Assembly: GCA_025961275.1 (NCBI GenBank)
Contig: JAOQNJ010000001.1
Location: 1 to 59,352, forward strand
Reading direction: 5' to 3'
Length of the DNA: 59,352 bases
DNA from: Providencia alcalifaciens
GTDB lineage: Bacteria > Pseudomonadota > Gammaproteobacteria > Enterobacterales > Enterobacteriaceae
The position numbers and the translations under genes are program-made. The notes beneath the pieces are model-generated. The model made no database searches. It saw only the letters and a program-made list of their open reading frames with translations, and had not been told where the DNA came from. Positions 45,008 through 53,483 of the stretch are shown here, piece by piece; positions within the stretch are counted from its first letter, which is position 1, and each line of letters starts with the position of its first letter.

Positions 45008-45565
45008 ATGTTGAACAAACAACGTTTAATTAAATCTGTGATCGCATTAACAATGTTTTCAGTAAGTGGTTTTGCTGCAGCGACAATAGTGACTGGCGGA
45101 TCAGTACATTTTAAGGGCACAATCGTCAATGCAGCATGTGCAGTAAGTGCTAATTCGACTAACCAAACAGTGAATATGGGGCAGTATAGATCTGCATTTT
45201 TTAATGCTGTGGGTAAAAAATCAGGTAGTGTGCCTTTTTCGATCAAATTAGAAGATTGCGACACGACCATTTCTAAGAAAGCTTCGGTATCATTTTCTGG
45301 CCTAACAACATCAGATAATGTCACTGCGCTTGCTACCAGTAACATTGGTGGTGGCTCTGCTGGAGCAGCTACCGGTGTTGGTATTCAAATAGCTGATCAT
45401 CTTGGCCAAGTTTTGAAGCCAGATGGATCAGTATTTTCTACGGCTCAGAATTTAGTGGATGGTGTTAATGTACTTAATTTTTCTGCTAATTATATATCAA
45501 CGCGGGCAGCTGTAACGCCAGGTGCAGCGGATGCAGATGCTACTTTCATGATGCAGTATGAATAA
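45008..45565 (+). CDS. Major fimbrial subunit, MR/P- or type-1-like
   Basis: This 185-residue pilin has a signal peptide (MLNKQRLIKSVIALTMFSVS, cleaved after FAAA or so). The mature part begins with VTGGSVHFKGTIVNAACAVS, the typical donor strand and first cysteine. A second cysteine lies in LEDCDTTISKKASVSFSG. It ends with the C-terminal strand DADATFMMQYE, with the penultimate tyrosine recognised by the chaperone. It is the first gene of the operon and carries its own hairpin afterwards. It is intact, unlike the assembly genes. Confidence 0.93.
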   Translation: MLNKQRLIKSVIALTMFSVSGFAAATIVTGGSVHFKGTIVNAACAVSANSTNQTVNMGQYRSAFFNAVGKKSGSVPFSIKLEDCDTTISKKASVSFSGLTTSDNVTALATSNIGGGSAGAATGVGIQIADHLGQVLKPDGSVFSTAQNLVDGVNVLNFSANYISTRAAVTPGAADADATFMMQYE

Positions 45566-45602
45566 AATTTATTATTAATACGCGATCCTTATGCGCTTTA
45601 TT

Positions 45603-45626
45603 AGTGGCTGAGGTTTCTCGGCCACT
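45603..45626 (+). terminator. Hairpin after the major pilin gene
   Basis: AGTGGCTGAG and CTCGGCCACT form a 10-bp stem (one G-U) with a GTTT loop. No long T tract follows, so it is more likely an attenuator or mRNA-stabilising element that favours pilin over downstream genes. Confidence 0.65.
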
Positions 45627-45651
45627 ATTTGCCAGTTGGAGTACTAGTATA

Positions 45652-46191
45652 ATGTATAAATTAATAAGCATAATATTTGTATTATGTAGTGCATCGTTTC
45701 ATGCTTGGTCTGGAGATAAGCATCATGTGATTATTGATGGTGGAATGGTCCATTTACGAGGTGGTTTAGTTGAGGCGGGATGTTCTGTTTCAACGGAAGA
45801 TGAGAAAAGTATCGTCAATATGGGGAAACTCAGAACAAATCAATTTAAAGGTGCCGGAAGTTATACTGAACCAGTCACTTTTAAAATTAGACTCACAGAT
45901 TGTAGTACCGCTATTAGTGATAAAGTCGGTATTTCTGTATTCGGTAGTATTAATGATAGGGCCCCCCAAATATTTAAATTAGAGCAAAGTGAAGATGCAG
46001 CAAAAGGAGTTGGAATCGCCTTATTTAATAATAGTGAAATCATTATACCTAATACCTTGCCAACAAAATGGATTGCTTTTCACGAAGGTGAAAGTGTTTT
46101 GAGTTTTAATGCCAGATACAGAGCGACAGATATGCAAGTCATTGGCGGGAAAGCAAATGCATCATTATGGTTTAATTTAACATATGAATAA
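45652..46191 (+). CDS. Second fimbrial subunit, FimI/MrpB-like
   Basis: The start is placed at 45652 (MYKLISIIFVLC), with GGAG upstream. The longer frame from 45604 runs through the hairpin and has no site. The 179-residue product has a signal peptide and pilin landmarks: HLRGGLVEAGCSVSTEDEKS, cysteine in LTDCSTAISDKVGISV, and a C-terminal ASLWFNLTYE. It is related to the first pilin in the strand order and is probably a minor or anchoring subunit. The frame appears intact. Confidence 0.88.
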   Translation: MYKLISIIFVLCSASFHAWSGDKHHVIIDGGMVHLRGGLVEAGCSVSTEDEKSIVNMGKLRTNQFKGAGSYTEPVTFKIRLTDCSTAISDKVGISVFGSINDRAPQIFKLEQSEDAAKGVGIALFNNSEIIIPNTLPTKWIAFHEGESVLSFNARYRATDMQVIGGKANASLWFNLTYE

Positions 46192-46226
46192 AATGTAATA
46201 TCTTTAACTTTATGGATTAAATAAAC

Positions 46227-46930
46227 ATGTTAAAACTTCTTTCATTTATAAAAAAATCTGTTTTTTAATTCCGGTTGTTGCATTATTTGTACCAACGTTC
46301 TCATTAGCAGGAGGAATAGCATTAGGTGCTACAAGAGTTATTTATCCTCTTGAAGCTAAACAAGTTTCATTAGCTATAAATAATACAGATGAAAAGAATA
46401 GGTTTTTAATTCAGTCTTGGGTAGATGATTCTTCAGATAAAAAAACAAAAGATTTTATTATTACACCTCCGTTATTTGTCAGTAAGCCAAAAAGCGAAAA
46501 TACTATTAGAATTATTAATGCAGCTCATAATTTACCAAAAGATAGGGAGAGTTTATTTTGGTTGAATAGTAAAGCAATACCATCAGTTGACCGTAATGAT
46601 ATTGAAGATAAAAACGTATTACAGATAGCTGTGCTAGCGCGAGTGAAAATTTTCGTTAGACCAGAAGGGTTAGCAATGAAATCTGGTGAAGCCTATAAAA
46701 TGCTGAAATTCAACCGGGCCAATAATGAATTGAATATAGATAACCCAACTCCATATTATTTGACAATTATTAATATGAAAATTGGTAATAATGATCTTCA
46801 AAGTACAATGGTCTCTCCATTTAATAATAAAATCATCAAGTTACCTAACGGTATTGTGGGTCAATTATCCTATCAGACCATTAATGACTATGGGGCGAAT
46901 ACACCATTAACTGAAGTTAATCTAAATTAA
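46227..46930 (+). pseudogene. Periplasmic fimbrial chaperone, PapD-like, frameshifted in the signal peptide
   Basis: ATG at 46227 gives MLKLLSFIKKSVF then a stop at 46266-46268. The next frame, open from 46265, begins LIPVVALFVPTFSLAGGIAL and continues with the chaperone fold: GATRVIYPLEAKQVSLAINN, the strand PPLFVSKPKSENTIRIINA, and VKIFVRPEGLAM. No ATG, GTG or TTG lies upstream in that frame. One missing base in the A7 run (46250-46256) or T6 run (46261-46266) explains the break. The mature protein frame stays open to TAA at 46930. A TTG at 46562 would start only the last half. Confidence 0.85.
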
Positions 46931-47031
46931 ACTGGTCAGTTTACATTTCTTTTATCCTGGAGTTGATATTATGCAGAATATAAGTCTGCCTAAGCGTTTT
47001 AAAAAAAACGATACTAAGCCAAAAGATAATA

Positions 47032-48996
47032 ATGCTTTCATGCATAATAGCAGCTGGTTATTTTGTGGATATTAAAATAGCATATTCTAATGAATTTTTT
47101 AATCGGGAATTTTTATCAGATAATACAAATGAGGTTGCAGATTTAAGTCGGTTTGATAAAGGATTAGGACAATCTGCAGGGCAGTATCGTGTTGAAGTTT
47201 ATCTTAATGATGAATATATCGGAACTCAGGATGTCACATTTATCAATGTACCAACAGAAAGCAAGATAAAAAATGTAAGTGATGACACGGGATTAATTCC
47301 ATGCTTATCTGTGGAGTGGTTTAAAAACCAAAGTATTAATGTCAATGATGTGGTTTTTTTTGATAATAGTGAGTGCGTTAATTTTTACTCGACATTTGAC
47401 AAATCATTATCAAAATTTGATTTCGAAAGTCAAAAGTTGTATTTGAATATTCCGCAAGTCGCATTTTTAAATAATGTGCGTGGATATATTTCACCTTCGG
47501 AATGGCAATCAGGTATTAATGCGCTTTTACTTAATTACAGTTTAACAGGCAGTAGTAGTAAAAATACCAGCAGTAATGAAAAGTATAATAATTATTTTTT
47601 AAATTTACAAACAGGGCTAAACCTTGGTTCATGGCGCTTTAAAAATGACAGCACATGGAATTATACATCCAGTAAACGGACGACTAATAGTAATTGGAAT
47701 AATATAAGAACATACGCGCAAAAAGCGATAATTCTATTAAAAAGTCAATTAACGATTGGCGATAGTTTCACTGAAGGTGATATTTTTGATAGTGTTGGAT
47801 TTAGAGGGGTTATGCTTGCCTCTGATGATAACATGCTACCAGACAGTATGAGAGGGTTTGCTCCAACTGTAAGAGGTGTGGCAAATAGCAATGCACAAGT
47901 TACAATTCGCCAAAACGGTTATGTGATTTATCAAACCTATGTCGCACCGGGGGCATTTGAAATTAAAGATTTATATTCCACTTCCAGTAGCGGTAACTTA
48001 GACGTTACGGTTAGCGAAAATAACGGAACGGTAAATCAATTTACGGTGCCATATTCAGCAGTGCCAATATTGCAGCGTGAAGGCCGAATAAAATATGAAG
48101 TAACAGCGGCGAAATACCGCTCAGGTTCTTCATTACAAACTGAGCCTGATTTTTGGCAAGGTACATTAAGTTGTGGATTGCCAGAAAGTGTTACTGTTTA
48201 TGGTGGTTCACAGTTATCTGATAACTATCGTTCCTTTGCCATTGGGGTAGGGAAGAATCTGAGCGGTAACTTAGACGTTACGGTTAGCGAAAATAACGGA
48301 ACGGTAAATCAATTTACGGTGCCATATTCAGCAGTGCCAATATTGCAGCGTGAAGGCCGAATAAAATATGAAGTAACAGCGGCGAAATACCGCTCAGGTT
48401 CTTCATTACAAACTGAGCCTGATTTTTGGCAAGGTACATTAAGTTGTGGATTGCCAGAAAGTGTTACTGTTTATGGTGGTTCACAGTTATCTGATAACTA
48501 TCGTTCCTTTGCCATTGGGGTAGGGAAGAATCTGGGGGTATGGGGTGCTATTTCGACCGATATCACCCATGCAAATAGTAGATTACCAAATGGTGAGCAT
48601 AAAGACGGTCAATCAATACGTTTTTTATATGCAAAATCACTTAACCAATTAGGTACAAACTTTCAGCTGATGGGGTATCGCTATTCCACTGCTGGATACT
48701 ATACATTAAGTGAAACGAGTTACCGTGAAATGAGCGGTTATGTTCTGAAAACACAAGATGGACCGATAGAAACAAAACCTGAGATATTTGATTATCATAA
48801 TCTCTATTATACCAAAAAAGGTCGTTTTCAAGCCAATATCAGCCAACAAATTGAAGGTTATGGCTCGATATATATAAGTGCAAACCATCAAACTTATTGG
48901 GGAACGGATGAAACGGATCAATCTTTGCAATTAGGTTTTAACGGTAATTGGGAGGATATTACTTATGGTATAATTGGTCGCAAAATAAATCAGTAG
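47032..48996 (+). CDS. Usher N-terminal and barrel fragment (open frame within the pseudogene)
   Basis: This 654-residue open frame carries the usher N-domain and most of the barrel. It includes GLGQSAGQYRVEVYLNDEYI near residue 45, the plug-like segment around RGFAPTVRGVANSNAQVTIR, and the duplicated 91-residue segment twice in tandem. Its stop at 48994-48996 results from the frame change near 48970. It could be translated from ATG 47032, but no ribosome binding site precedes it, and the signal peptide would be short. Without the C-terminal domain the protein should not support fimbria assembly. Listed for completeness; the gene entry is the pseudogene. Confidence 0.6.
   Translation: MLSCIIAAGYFVDIKIAYSNEFFNREFLSDNTNEVADLSRFDKGLGQSAGQYRVEVYLNDEYIGTQDVTFINVPTESKIKNVSDDTGLIPCLSVEWFKNQSINVNDVVFFDNSECVNFYSTFDKSLSKFDFESQKLYLNIPQVAFLNNVRGYISPSEWQSGINALLLNYSLTGSSSKNTSSNEKYNNYFLNLQTGLNLGSWRFKNDSTWNYTSSKRTTNSNWNNIRTYAQKAIILLKSQLTIGDSFTEGDIFDSVGFRGVMLASDDNMLPDSMRGFAPTVRGVANSNAQVTIRQNGYVIYQTYVAPGAFEIKDLYSTSSSGNLDVTVSENNGTVNQFTVPYSAVPILQREGRIKYEVTAAKYRSGSSLQTEPDFWQGTLSCGLPESVTVYGGSQLSDNYRSFAIGVGKNLSGNLDVTVSENNGTVNQFTVPYSAVPILQREGRIKYEVTAAKYRSGSSLQTEPDFWQGTLSCGLPESVTVYGGSQLSDNYRSFAIGVGKNLGVWGAISTDITHANSRLPNGEHKDGQSIRFLYAKSLNQLGTNFQLMGYRYSTAGYYTLSETSYREMSGYVLKTQDGPIETKPEIFDYHNLYYTKKGRFQANISQQIEGYGSIYISANHQTYWGTDETDQSLQLGFNGNWEDITYGIIGRKINQ
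47989..48534 (+). repeat. Perfect tandem duplication, 2 x 273 bp, inside the usher gene
   Basis: Copy 1 is 47989-48261 and copy 2 is 48262-48534, identical by reading. 273 is 91 codons, so the frame is kept and SGNLDVTVSENNGTVNQFTV through FAIGVGKNL is repeated. Confidence 0.97.
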
Positions 48997-49910
48997 GATT
49001 AAATGAAACTGATAAAAGAATAGCGTTCAATATATAGGTTCCTTTAACCCGATGGTTTGGTGGTGGTAAAGGCTTGGATATAACCAATTCAAATAATAGT
49101 ATTTATTCCACTTATACAATGACACGTGATAATAATAATAAATTGTCTCAACAGTTAGGTGTCTCTGGTACTTTGTTGGATAGTAATAATTTAAATTATA
49201 ATGTTATGCAGGGTTATGCTAATCAAGGCGAAGGTGCCGCAGGTAGCGCCTCGGCTAATTATCGAGGAGGATATGGCGAATTAGGTGCGGGTTATAGTTA
49301 CGGTAAAAATTGGCAACAAGTTAATTATAATATTAGTGGTGGCGTTGTTGCTCACGCAAGCGGTATCACATTAAGCCAACCTCTTGGTCGAACAAATATA
49401 TTAATTGAAGCACCAGGTGCTGACGATGTTGGAATTGAGAATGAAACGGGTGTTTTAACAGATTGGCGAGGATATGCCGTTGTTCCTAATGCAACAGCTT
49501 ACCGAAATAATCGTGTGGCCTTAGATATTACAAAGCTGCCTGATAATGTCGAATTAGATAATGCAGTTACGAATGTAGTTCCGACTGAAGGAGCTTTAGT
49601 CAAGGCGAGTTTTAAAACACGTCTAGGGATGAAAGCAATGGTCACGTTATTACAAGGTGATGGAAGCGTCGTGCCTTTTGGTGCAATTGCTAAAGAAGAA
49701 TCTTCAGGCTCAGTTGGTATCGTTGGTGATGATGGCGTGGTATTTATGTCAGGATTAACTCCTAAAGGAAAGCTTAATATAATGTGGGGTAATAATGCCA
49801 GCGCACAATGTACCGTTAATTACAATCTTGTTAATAATGAACAAAGCATTAAGCAGGTTAATGCAAGTTGTTTATAAACTGGATATCTAATAGATTGGAG
49901 CAATTTATCA

Positions 49911-50915
49911 ATGATTATACGAAGTCTTATAATACTAGTGTGCCTTGTCGACAGTTTTAATTCTCATGCAGTCCGTTGTGTATCTGGATGTAATGATGTG
50001 AGAACGACAATTAGTCAAAATTTAGCAAGTAGTCAAAATACAGTAGGAAGACAAATAGAGAGTAACACTATAACCACACCAGCATTAGAAATGATCTCGA
50101 CGCAAAATGGCGGTGTTAATCAATGGGCAAAGTTTTTAGGTGATCCAATACCTAATGCTCATAGCTATGGTGCTATACCTAGGTTTCATAAAGTTGATGA
50201 TTATATTTCTGTTGCTATAGCAAGAGATAGCCCATGTATTGGAAATACAGGAACAATATATGTTCCCTTTAATGAGAGGGTATATGGTCCAGGTTGTTCA
50301 CTTTATACATACACAGTGGGTCAACAAAATTCAATTAACCCAAGAGATTGGCAGACGACGATAAAAATAGATAAGCGGATTGTGAGTGGTACATTTACCA
50401 AGAATATTATTATTGGTCAGTTTGGTTTTTGCCAACCATTTGATTGTTCTTCAGCTCAAGTCCAACAGAATATTTATTTATCATTGAATATAACCGTACC
50501 TCAAACATGTTCAATAAATGCAGGGCAAACATTAACAATCGATTTTGGCAATATTTCAACAGGCGCATTTAAAACTGCTGGCGCTAAAGCAGAAAATATT
50601 AACCCTAAAACAAGTACAGTCGCAGTAACATGTGACAATATTGCAGCAGGGACTAATTTAAGTTTGCGTTTGCAAAGAAATACAGTATCAGGGAATATTA
50701 TTGTTTCTAATAATAATAATGTAGGGTTTATTGTTACAGATACTAGTGACAAAATATTAATTCCAAATAATTTAAATAGTACAATTCCATTTTATTTAGA
50801 TAGTAATACACGAGCGAATGCAACAATAAAAGTTTATCCAGCAAGTGTTACTGGGGTAAGGCCTGATGAAGGCCCGGTTACATCACAGGCTTTTTTACGA
50901 GTCGACTTTCCTTAG
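49911..50915 (+). CDS. Fimbrial tip adhesin, two-domain
   Basis: This 334-residue protein has a signal peptide (MIIRSLIILVCLVDSFNSHA). Its N-terminal part up to about residue 190 carries cysteines at CVSGC, SPCIGN, GPGCSL and CQPFDCSS, probably a receptor-binding lectin-like domain. The C-terminal pilin domain begins about VPQTCSINAGQTLTIDFGNI and ends with a fimbrial strand, AFLRVDFP. The gene starts 33 bases after the usher. It is intact, but without a functional usher and chaperone it would have no route out. It is similar in plan to MrpH/FimH-type adhesins; the receptor is unknown. Confidence 0.85.
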   Translation: MIIRSLIILVCLVDSFNSHAVRCVSGCNDVRTTISQNLASSQNTVGRQIESNTITTPALEMISTQNGGVNQWAKFLGDPIPNAHSYGAIPRFHKVDDYISVAIARDSPCIGNTGTIYVPFNERVYGPGCSLYTYTVGQQNSINPRDWQTTIKIDKRIVSGTFTKNIIIGQFGFCQPFDCSSAQVQQNIYLSLNITVPQTCSINAGQTLTIDFGNISTGAFKTAGAKAENINPKTSTVAVTCDNIAAGTNLSLRLQRNTVSGNIIVSNNNNVGFIVTDTSDKILIPNNLNSTIPFYLDSNTRANATIKVYPASVTGVRPDEGPVTSQAFLRVDFP

Positions 50916-50935
50916 TCACTATATAGGTTTGCATA

Positions 50936-51484
50936 ATGAACAGATTAAAAAATATCAAATTATTGAGTGCTAAGATATTGTTTGGATTCCTAACATTTAT
51001 ATATTTCTTACCTTCTAAAGCAGAATTAGGAGAAATAAATCTAATAATGAAAGCTAATTTAGTCTCAAATGCCTGCACTGTTAGCCCTGCAACAATAAAC
51101 CAAACTGTTAATTTAGGGGCATGGGCGACGAAGCAATTTAAAGAAACATATAAAGGTGTGCCACCTAAAAAGTTTATTATTAATTTACTTGATTGTGGCC
51201 CCGCAGCAAAAGGTGTGAAGGTGACATTTTCTGGTGTTGTCGATTCGAATAATAATATGCTCTTAAAGTTAGATGCTGCAAGCACAGCCACTAATTTGGG
51301 TATATCTATCTTAGACAGAAATAAAAATATGATAAAACGAGGAGTGGAAACGATAATTTACCCAGTACGTGCAAATTCAACAAATATTCCACTAGAATTT
51401 TATGCACAATATGTGGCAACGAATAAGAATGTGACAGCAGGAACTGCAAACTCTCAAGCTACTTTTGTACTTGAATATCTTTAA
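50936..51484 (+). CDS. Minor fimbrial subunit
   Basis: This 182-residue pilin starts with a signal peptide (residues 1-29, ending ...FLPSKA). The mature domain has KANLVSNACTVSPATINQTV, the second cysteine in NLLDCGPAAKGVKVTFSG, and ends NSQATFVLEYL. It follows the adhesin gene with a 20-base gap. It probably caps or links subunits, or ends pilus growth. Frame is intact. Confidence 0.88.
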   Translation: MNRLKNIKLLSAKILFGFLTFIYFLPSKAELGEINLIMKANLVSNACTVSPATINQTVNLGAWATKQFKETYKGVPPKKFIINLLDCGPAAKGVKVTFSGVVDSNNNMLLKLDAASTATNLGISILDRNKNMIKRGVETIIYPVRANSTNIPLEFYAQYVATNKNVTAGTANSQATFVLEYL

Positions 51485-51521
51485 TTATTATTAAATAAAA
51501 TAAACTATAAGGAATATTTTA

Positions 51522-52295
51522 ATGAAAGTAAAATTATCAATAGGGCTAATCCCTTTAGTTATTTCTATTAATGCTTTTTCAGCAGAAGGCTCGGGAGTTT
51601 ATCTTTCAGCTAAAACAGGTATTACATTATTTAAAACAACAAGTAATCACTTATATGGCTCAGGTAATATTGCAAATGCTTTGTCATATGATGTAGAAAA
51701 AGAAAATCTAAAAAACTCATCAACGACTAACTTTTCGCCTAATATTGCTATCGGATATAAATTCGCGAACGAGTTTCAACAGCCGGTTAGAGTTGAGTTG
51801 GCTTATCAATACTTTGGTAGTGATAAATCAAGTGCTAATTTAGAACCATCGGCGGTAGGGCATTGGTCGCCACAGCAAAATGACTCTTTTCCTTTACCAG
51901 CAAAAACTTCATTTTCTAAAAAAACGACAGTTAATACTTTAATGGTCAATACATATTATGATATGCCCGTTAATGAATACATGAGCCCGTATATTATGGC
52001 GGGAGTTGGCGCGGCTTTTCTTAAAAACTCAGCTGATGTACAAAGTAATGTCGCAGGGCAAGATATTCAAAGTCATTCTACCAGTAACAAAACTAATCTT
52101 GCATGGGCGCTAGGAACGGGTGTTACTTGGAAAATGAATGAAAATATGTCAGTTGAAACAGGTTATACCTATACTAATGTCGGGAGTATTAAAAATAGTC
52201 TAACTGGCCAGAATGGAATTAATGCAAACCAATTTAACACTAATACAAAGCCTCAGTTGCATACACTTTTTGTTGGTGCCTCGTATTATTTTTAA
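51522..52295 (+). CDS. Outer-membrane beta-barrel protein, opacity/OmpA-barrel-like
   Basis: This 257-residue protein has a signal peptide (MKVKLSIGLIPLVISINAFS, cleaved before AEGSGVYL). It ends with a C-terminal phenylalanine in FVGASYYF, the signature recognised by the outer-membrane insertion machinery. Alternating strands such as NIAIGYKFANEFQQPVRVEL, SPYIMAGVGAAFLKNSADV and NMSVETGYTYTNVG fit an eight-stranded barrel of the Opa/OmpA-N group. It follows the last pilin by 37 bases and is likely in the same transcript. No peptidoglycan-binding domain. Role could be adhesion or serum resistance; this is inference. Confidence 0.85.
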   Translation: MKVKLSIGLIPLVISINAFSAEGSGVYLSAKTGITLFKTTSNHLYGSGNIANALSYDVEKENLKNSSTTNFSPNIAIGYKFANEFQQPVRVELAYQYFGSDKSSANLEPSAVGHWSPQQNDSFPLPAKTSFSKKTTVNTLMVNTYYDMPVNEYMSPYIMAGVGAAFLKNSADVQSNVAGQDIQSHSTSNKTNLAWALGTGVTWKMNENMSVETGYTYTNVGSIKNSLTGQNGINANQFNTNTKPQLHTLFVGASYYF

Positions 52296-52767
52296 ATAAC
52301 AGATATACATTGATAACATTATAGCGTTTAGGTAATAATCGGCTCAATTAGTATGTTTTAATCAATCGAGATTAAATATTATTTTCTTCTGATATTGGCA
52401 GGGTGATGACTTGTATATATACAAAACTAGCATGTATACAGAGTGAGAGTGTTTTTGATCTATTAGTCCTCTAATAATCAAAAGGACTTGTTGGCAACGA
52501 GCGTATCTATCCATATCTAAAGCCTGATGAGCATAGTTAATCAAGCTCATCGGGTTATCTGTTTTATCTACATCTTAAGTTAATCATTATTTGATATATA
52601 TTGAATAGTTAATAACGAAATCAATGACTCATTCAGCACTTTGTCGGAAGAACCGTTTTCTATTACTAGGTTAGAGGATTATAGGGTGAGTGATGCATCT
52701 AGATTGAGCAATATGGAACTGTAGATAGTAAAAAGCCCGCTTATTTATATAGCGGGCTTTTTAAATT
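52296..52767. other. Intergenic region between the fimbrial operon and tRNA-Asn copy 3
   Basis: About 470 bases. A minus-strand frame at 52362-52550 has no usable ribosome site or recognised family (see rejected). A tRNA terminator lies at 52730-52762. Nothing else is seen. Confidence 0.6.
52730..52762 (-). terminator. Terminator of tRNA-Asn copy 3
   Basis: AAAAAGCCCGCT and AGCGGGCTTTTT hairpin, as at copy 2 but with a different loop (TATTTATAT). Confidence 0.9.
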
Positions 52768-52875
52768 TGGCTCCTCCAGCTGGACTTGAACCAGCGACAT
52801 ACGGATTAACAGTCCGCCGTTCTACCGACTGAACTATGGAGGAATTGGTTGTTCCTGAGAACGAGGCGAATATTA
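52751..52875. repeat. 125-bp direct repeat with tRNA-Asn, right copy
   Basis: Identical to 43252-43376. It ends precisely at the -10 hexamer of the tRNA promoter, so the two loci differ only upstream of it. Confidence 0.97.
52768..52843 (-). tRNA. tRNA-Asn (GTT), copy 3
   Basis: Identical to copy 2, 76 nt with encoded CCA and GTT anticodon. Promoter TTGACA-17-TAATAT at 52870-52898 on the minus strand. Confidence 0.97.
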
Positions 52876-52898
52876 ACGATATCGCCTCAGGCTGTCAA
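52870..52898 (-). promoter_or_regulatory. Promoter of tRNA-Asn copy 3
   Basis: TTGACA (52898-52893), 17 bases, TAATAT (52875-52870), consensus -35. A stronger -35 than copy 2. Confidence 0.8.
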
Positions 52899-52964
52899 CG
52901 ATAAAAACATAAAAATAATTCGTTTGCTCACTCACTGCACATTGTGATTGATTTTTGCTCTACC

Positions 52965-53483
52965 TTATTGATATTGCGCTTTATTCTGCGTGACTAAGTG
53001 TGCTTTTGTTTGTGCCGGTACTTCGGGAAATGCGATGTGATAAATATCGTAAAATGAAAGCACACCTTTAAGCGCTATCAAACGGGTAATTTCTTGTTTT
53101 ATTGCACTATTAACATCTTTAGAATCAAGTATTTTCTGGATTGAGGAATCAGAAAGCAGTTCAGTAACAAACCACTCACCGTTATAGCAAACGCGTAAAT
53201 CAAGTACGCCAATATCCTCAAAGCGGTAAATAGGTTTAATATCAAAGAGTAAAACCCCTGCTAAGATGACAAATAATGCAGTAAAACCAATCATCCAGTA
53301 TAAGCCAAAATATGGAGCATATAAGACAAGGACGGCTAACGGAATATAAGCGGCAATCATACCGATACATAAGTAAGGGTGGTTAGCGATGAACTGGCTA
53401 TTAAAATATGGCTTACCATCACGCTTTTCACTTTTATTGATGGTGTCCAAATCTTCGATAATTATTTGTTTGATAATATCCAT
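52965..53483 (-). CDS. ylaC: YlaC family inner-membrane protein
   Basis: This 172-residue protein has two hydrophobic segments near residues 35-80 (YLCIGMIAAYIPLAVLVLYA and YWMIGFTALFVILAGVLLFD), with a soluble C-terminal part. The N-terminal MDIIKQIIIEDLDTINKSEK and the later EVPAQTKAHL match the YlaC family of enterobacteria. The function is unknown. It stands alone between tRNA-Asn copy 3 and the cold-shock gene. Confidence 0.82.
   Translation of the reverse strand: MDIIKQIIIEDLDTINKSEKRDGKPYFNSQFIANHPYLCIGMIAAYIPLAVLVLYAPYFGLYWMIGFTALFVILAGVLLFDIKPIYRFEDIGVLDLRVCYNGEWFVTELLSDSSIQKILDSKDVNSAIKQEITRLIALKGVLSFYDIYHIAFPEVPAQTKAHLVTQNKAQYQ

Larger units (their letters stand above)
46971..49877 (+). 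pseudogene. Fimbrial outer-membrane usher, multiply broken
   Basis: Usher sequence (FimD/MrpC-like) is spread over two frames with four changes. First, ATG 46971 runs MQNISLPKRFKKND and stops; the main frame is entered from an A8 run at 47001-47008 if one A is removed, or from ATG 47032 without a good site. Second, a perfect 273-bp tandem duplication lies at 47989-48534. Third, near 48970 the frame changes after YGI; the next frame gives WSQNKSVGLNETDKRIAFNI. Fourth, TAG at 49035-49037 interrupts it. The rest (VPLTRWFGGGKGLDITN to IKQVNASCL) is open to 49877. N-terminal features such as FFNREFLSDNTNEVADLSRF are typical of ushers. Confidence 0.92.

Noticed and set aside
46562..46930. Separate 122-residue gene starting at TTG 46562
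   Set aside because: It is the second half of the chaperone frame, with continuous homology upstream to 46265. It has no start of its own.
52362..52550. 62-residue minus-strand frame (MSLINYAHQALDMDRYARCQ)
   Set aside because: No ribosome binding site and no family recognised. It looked protein-like but evidence is too thin.
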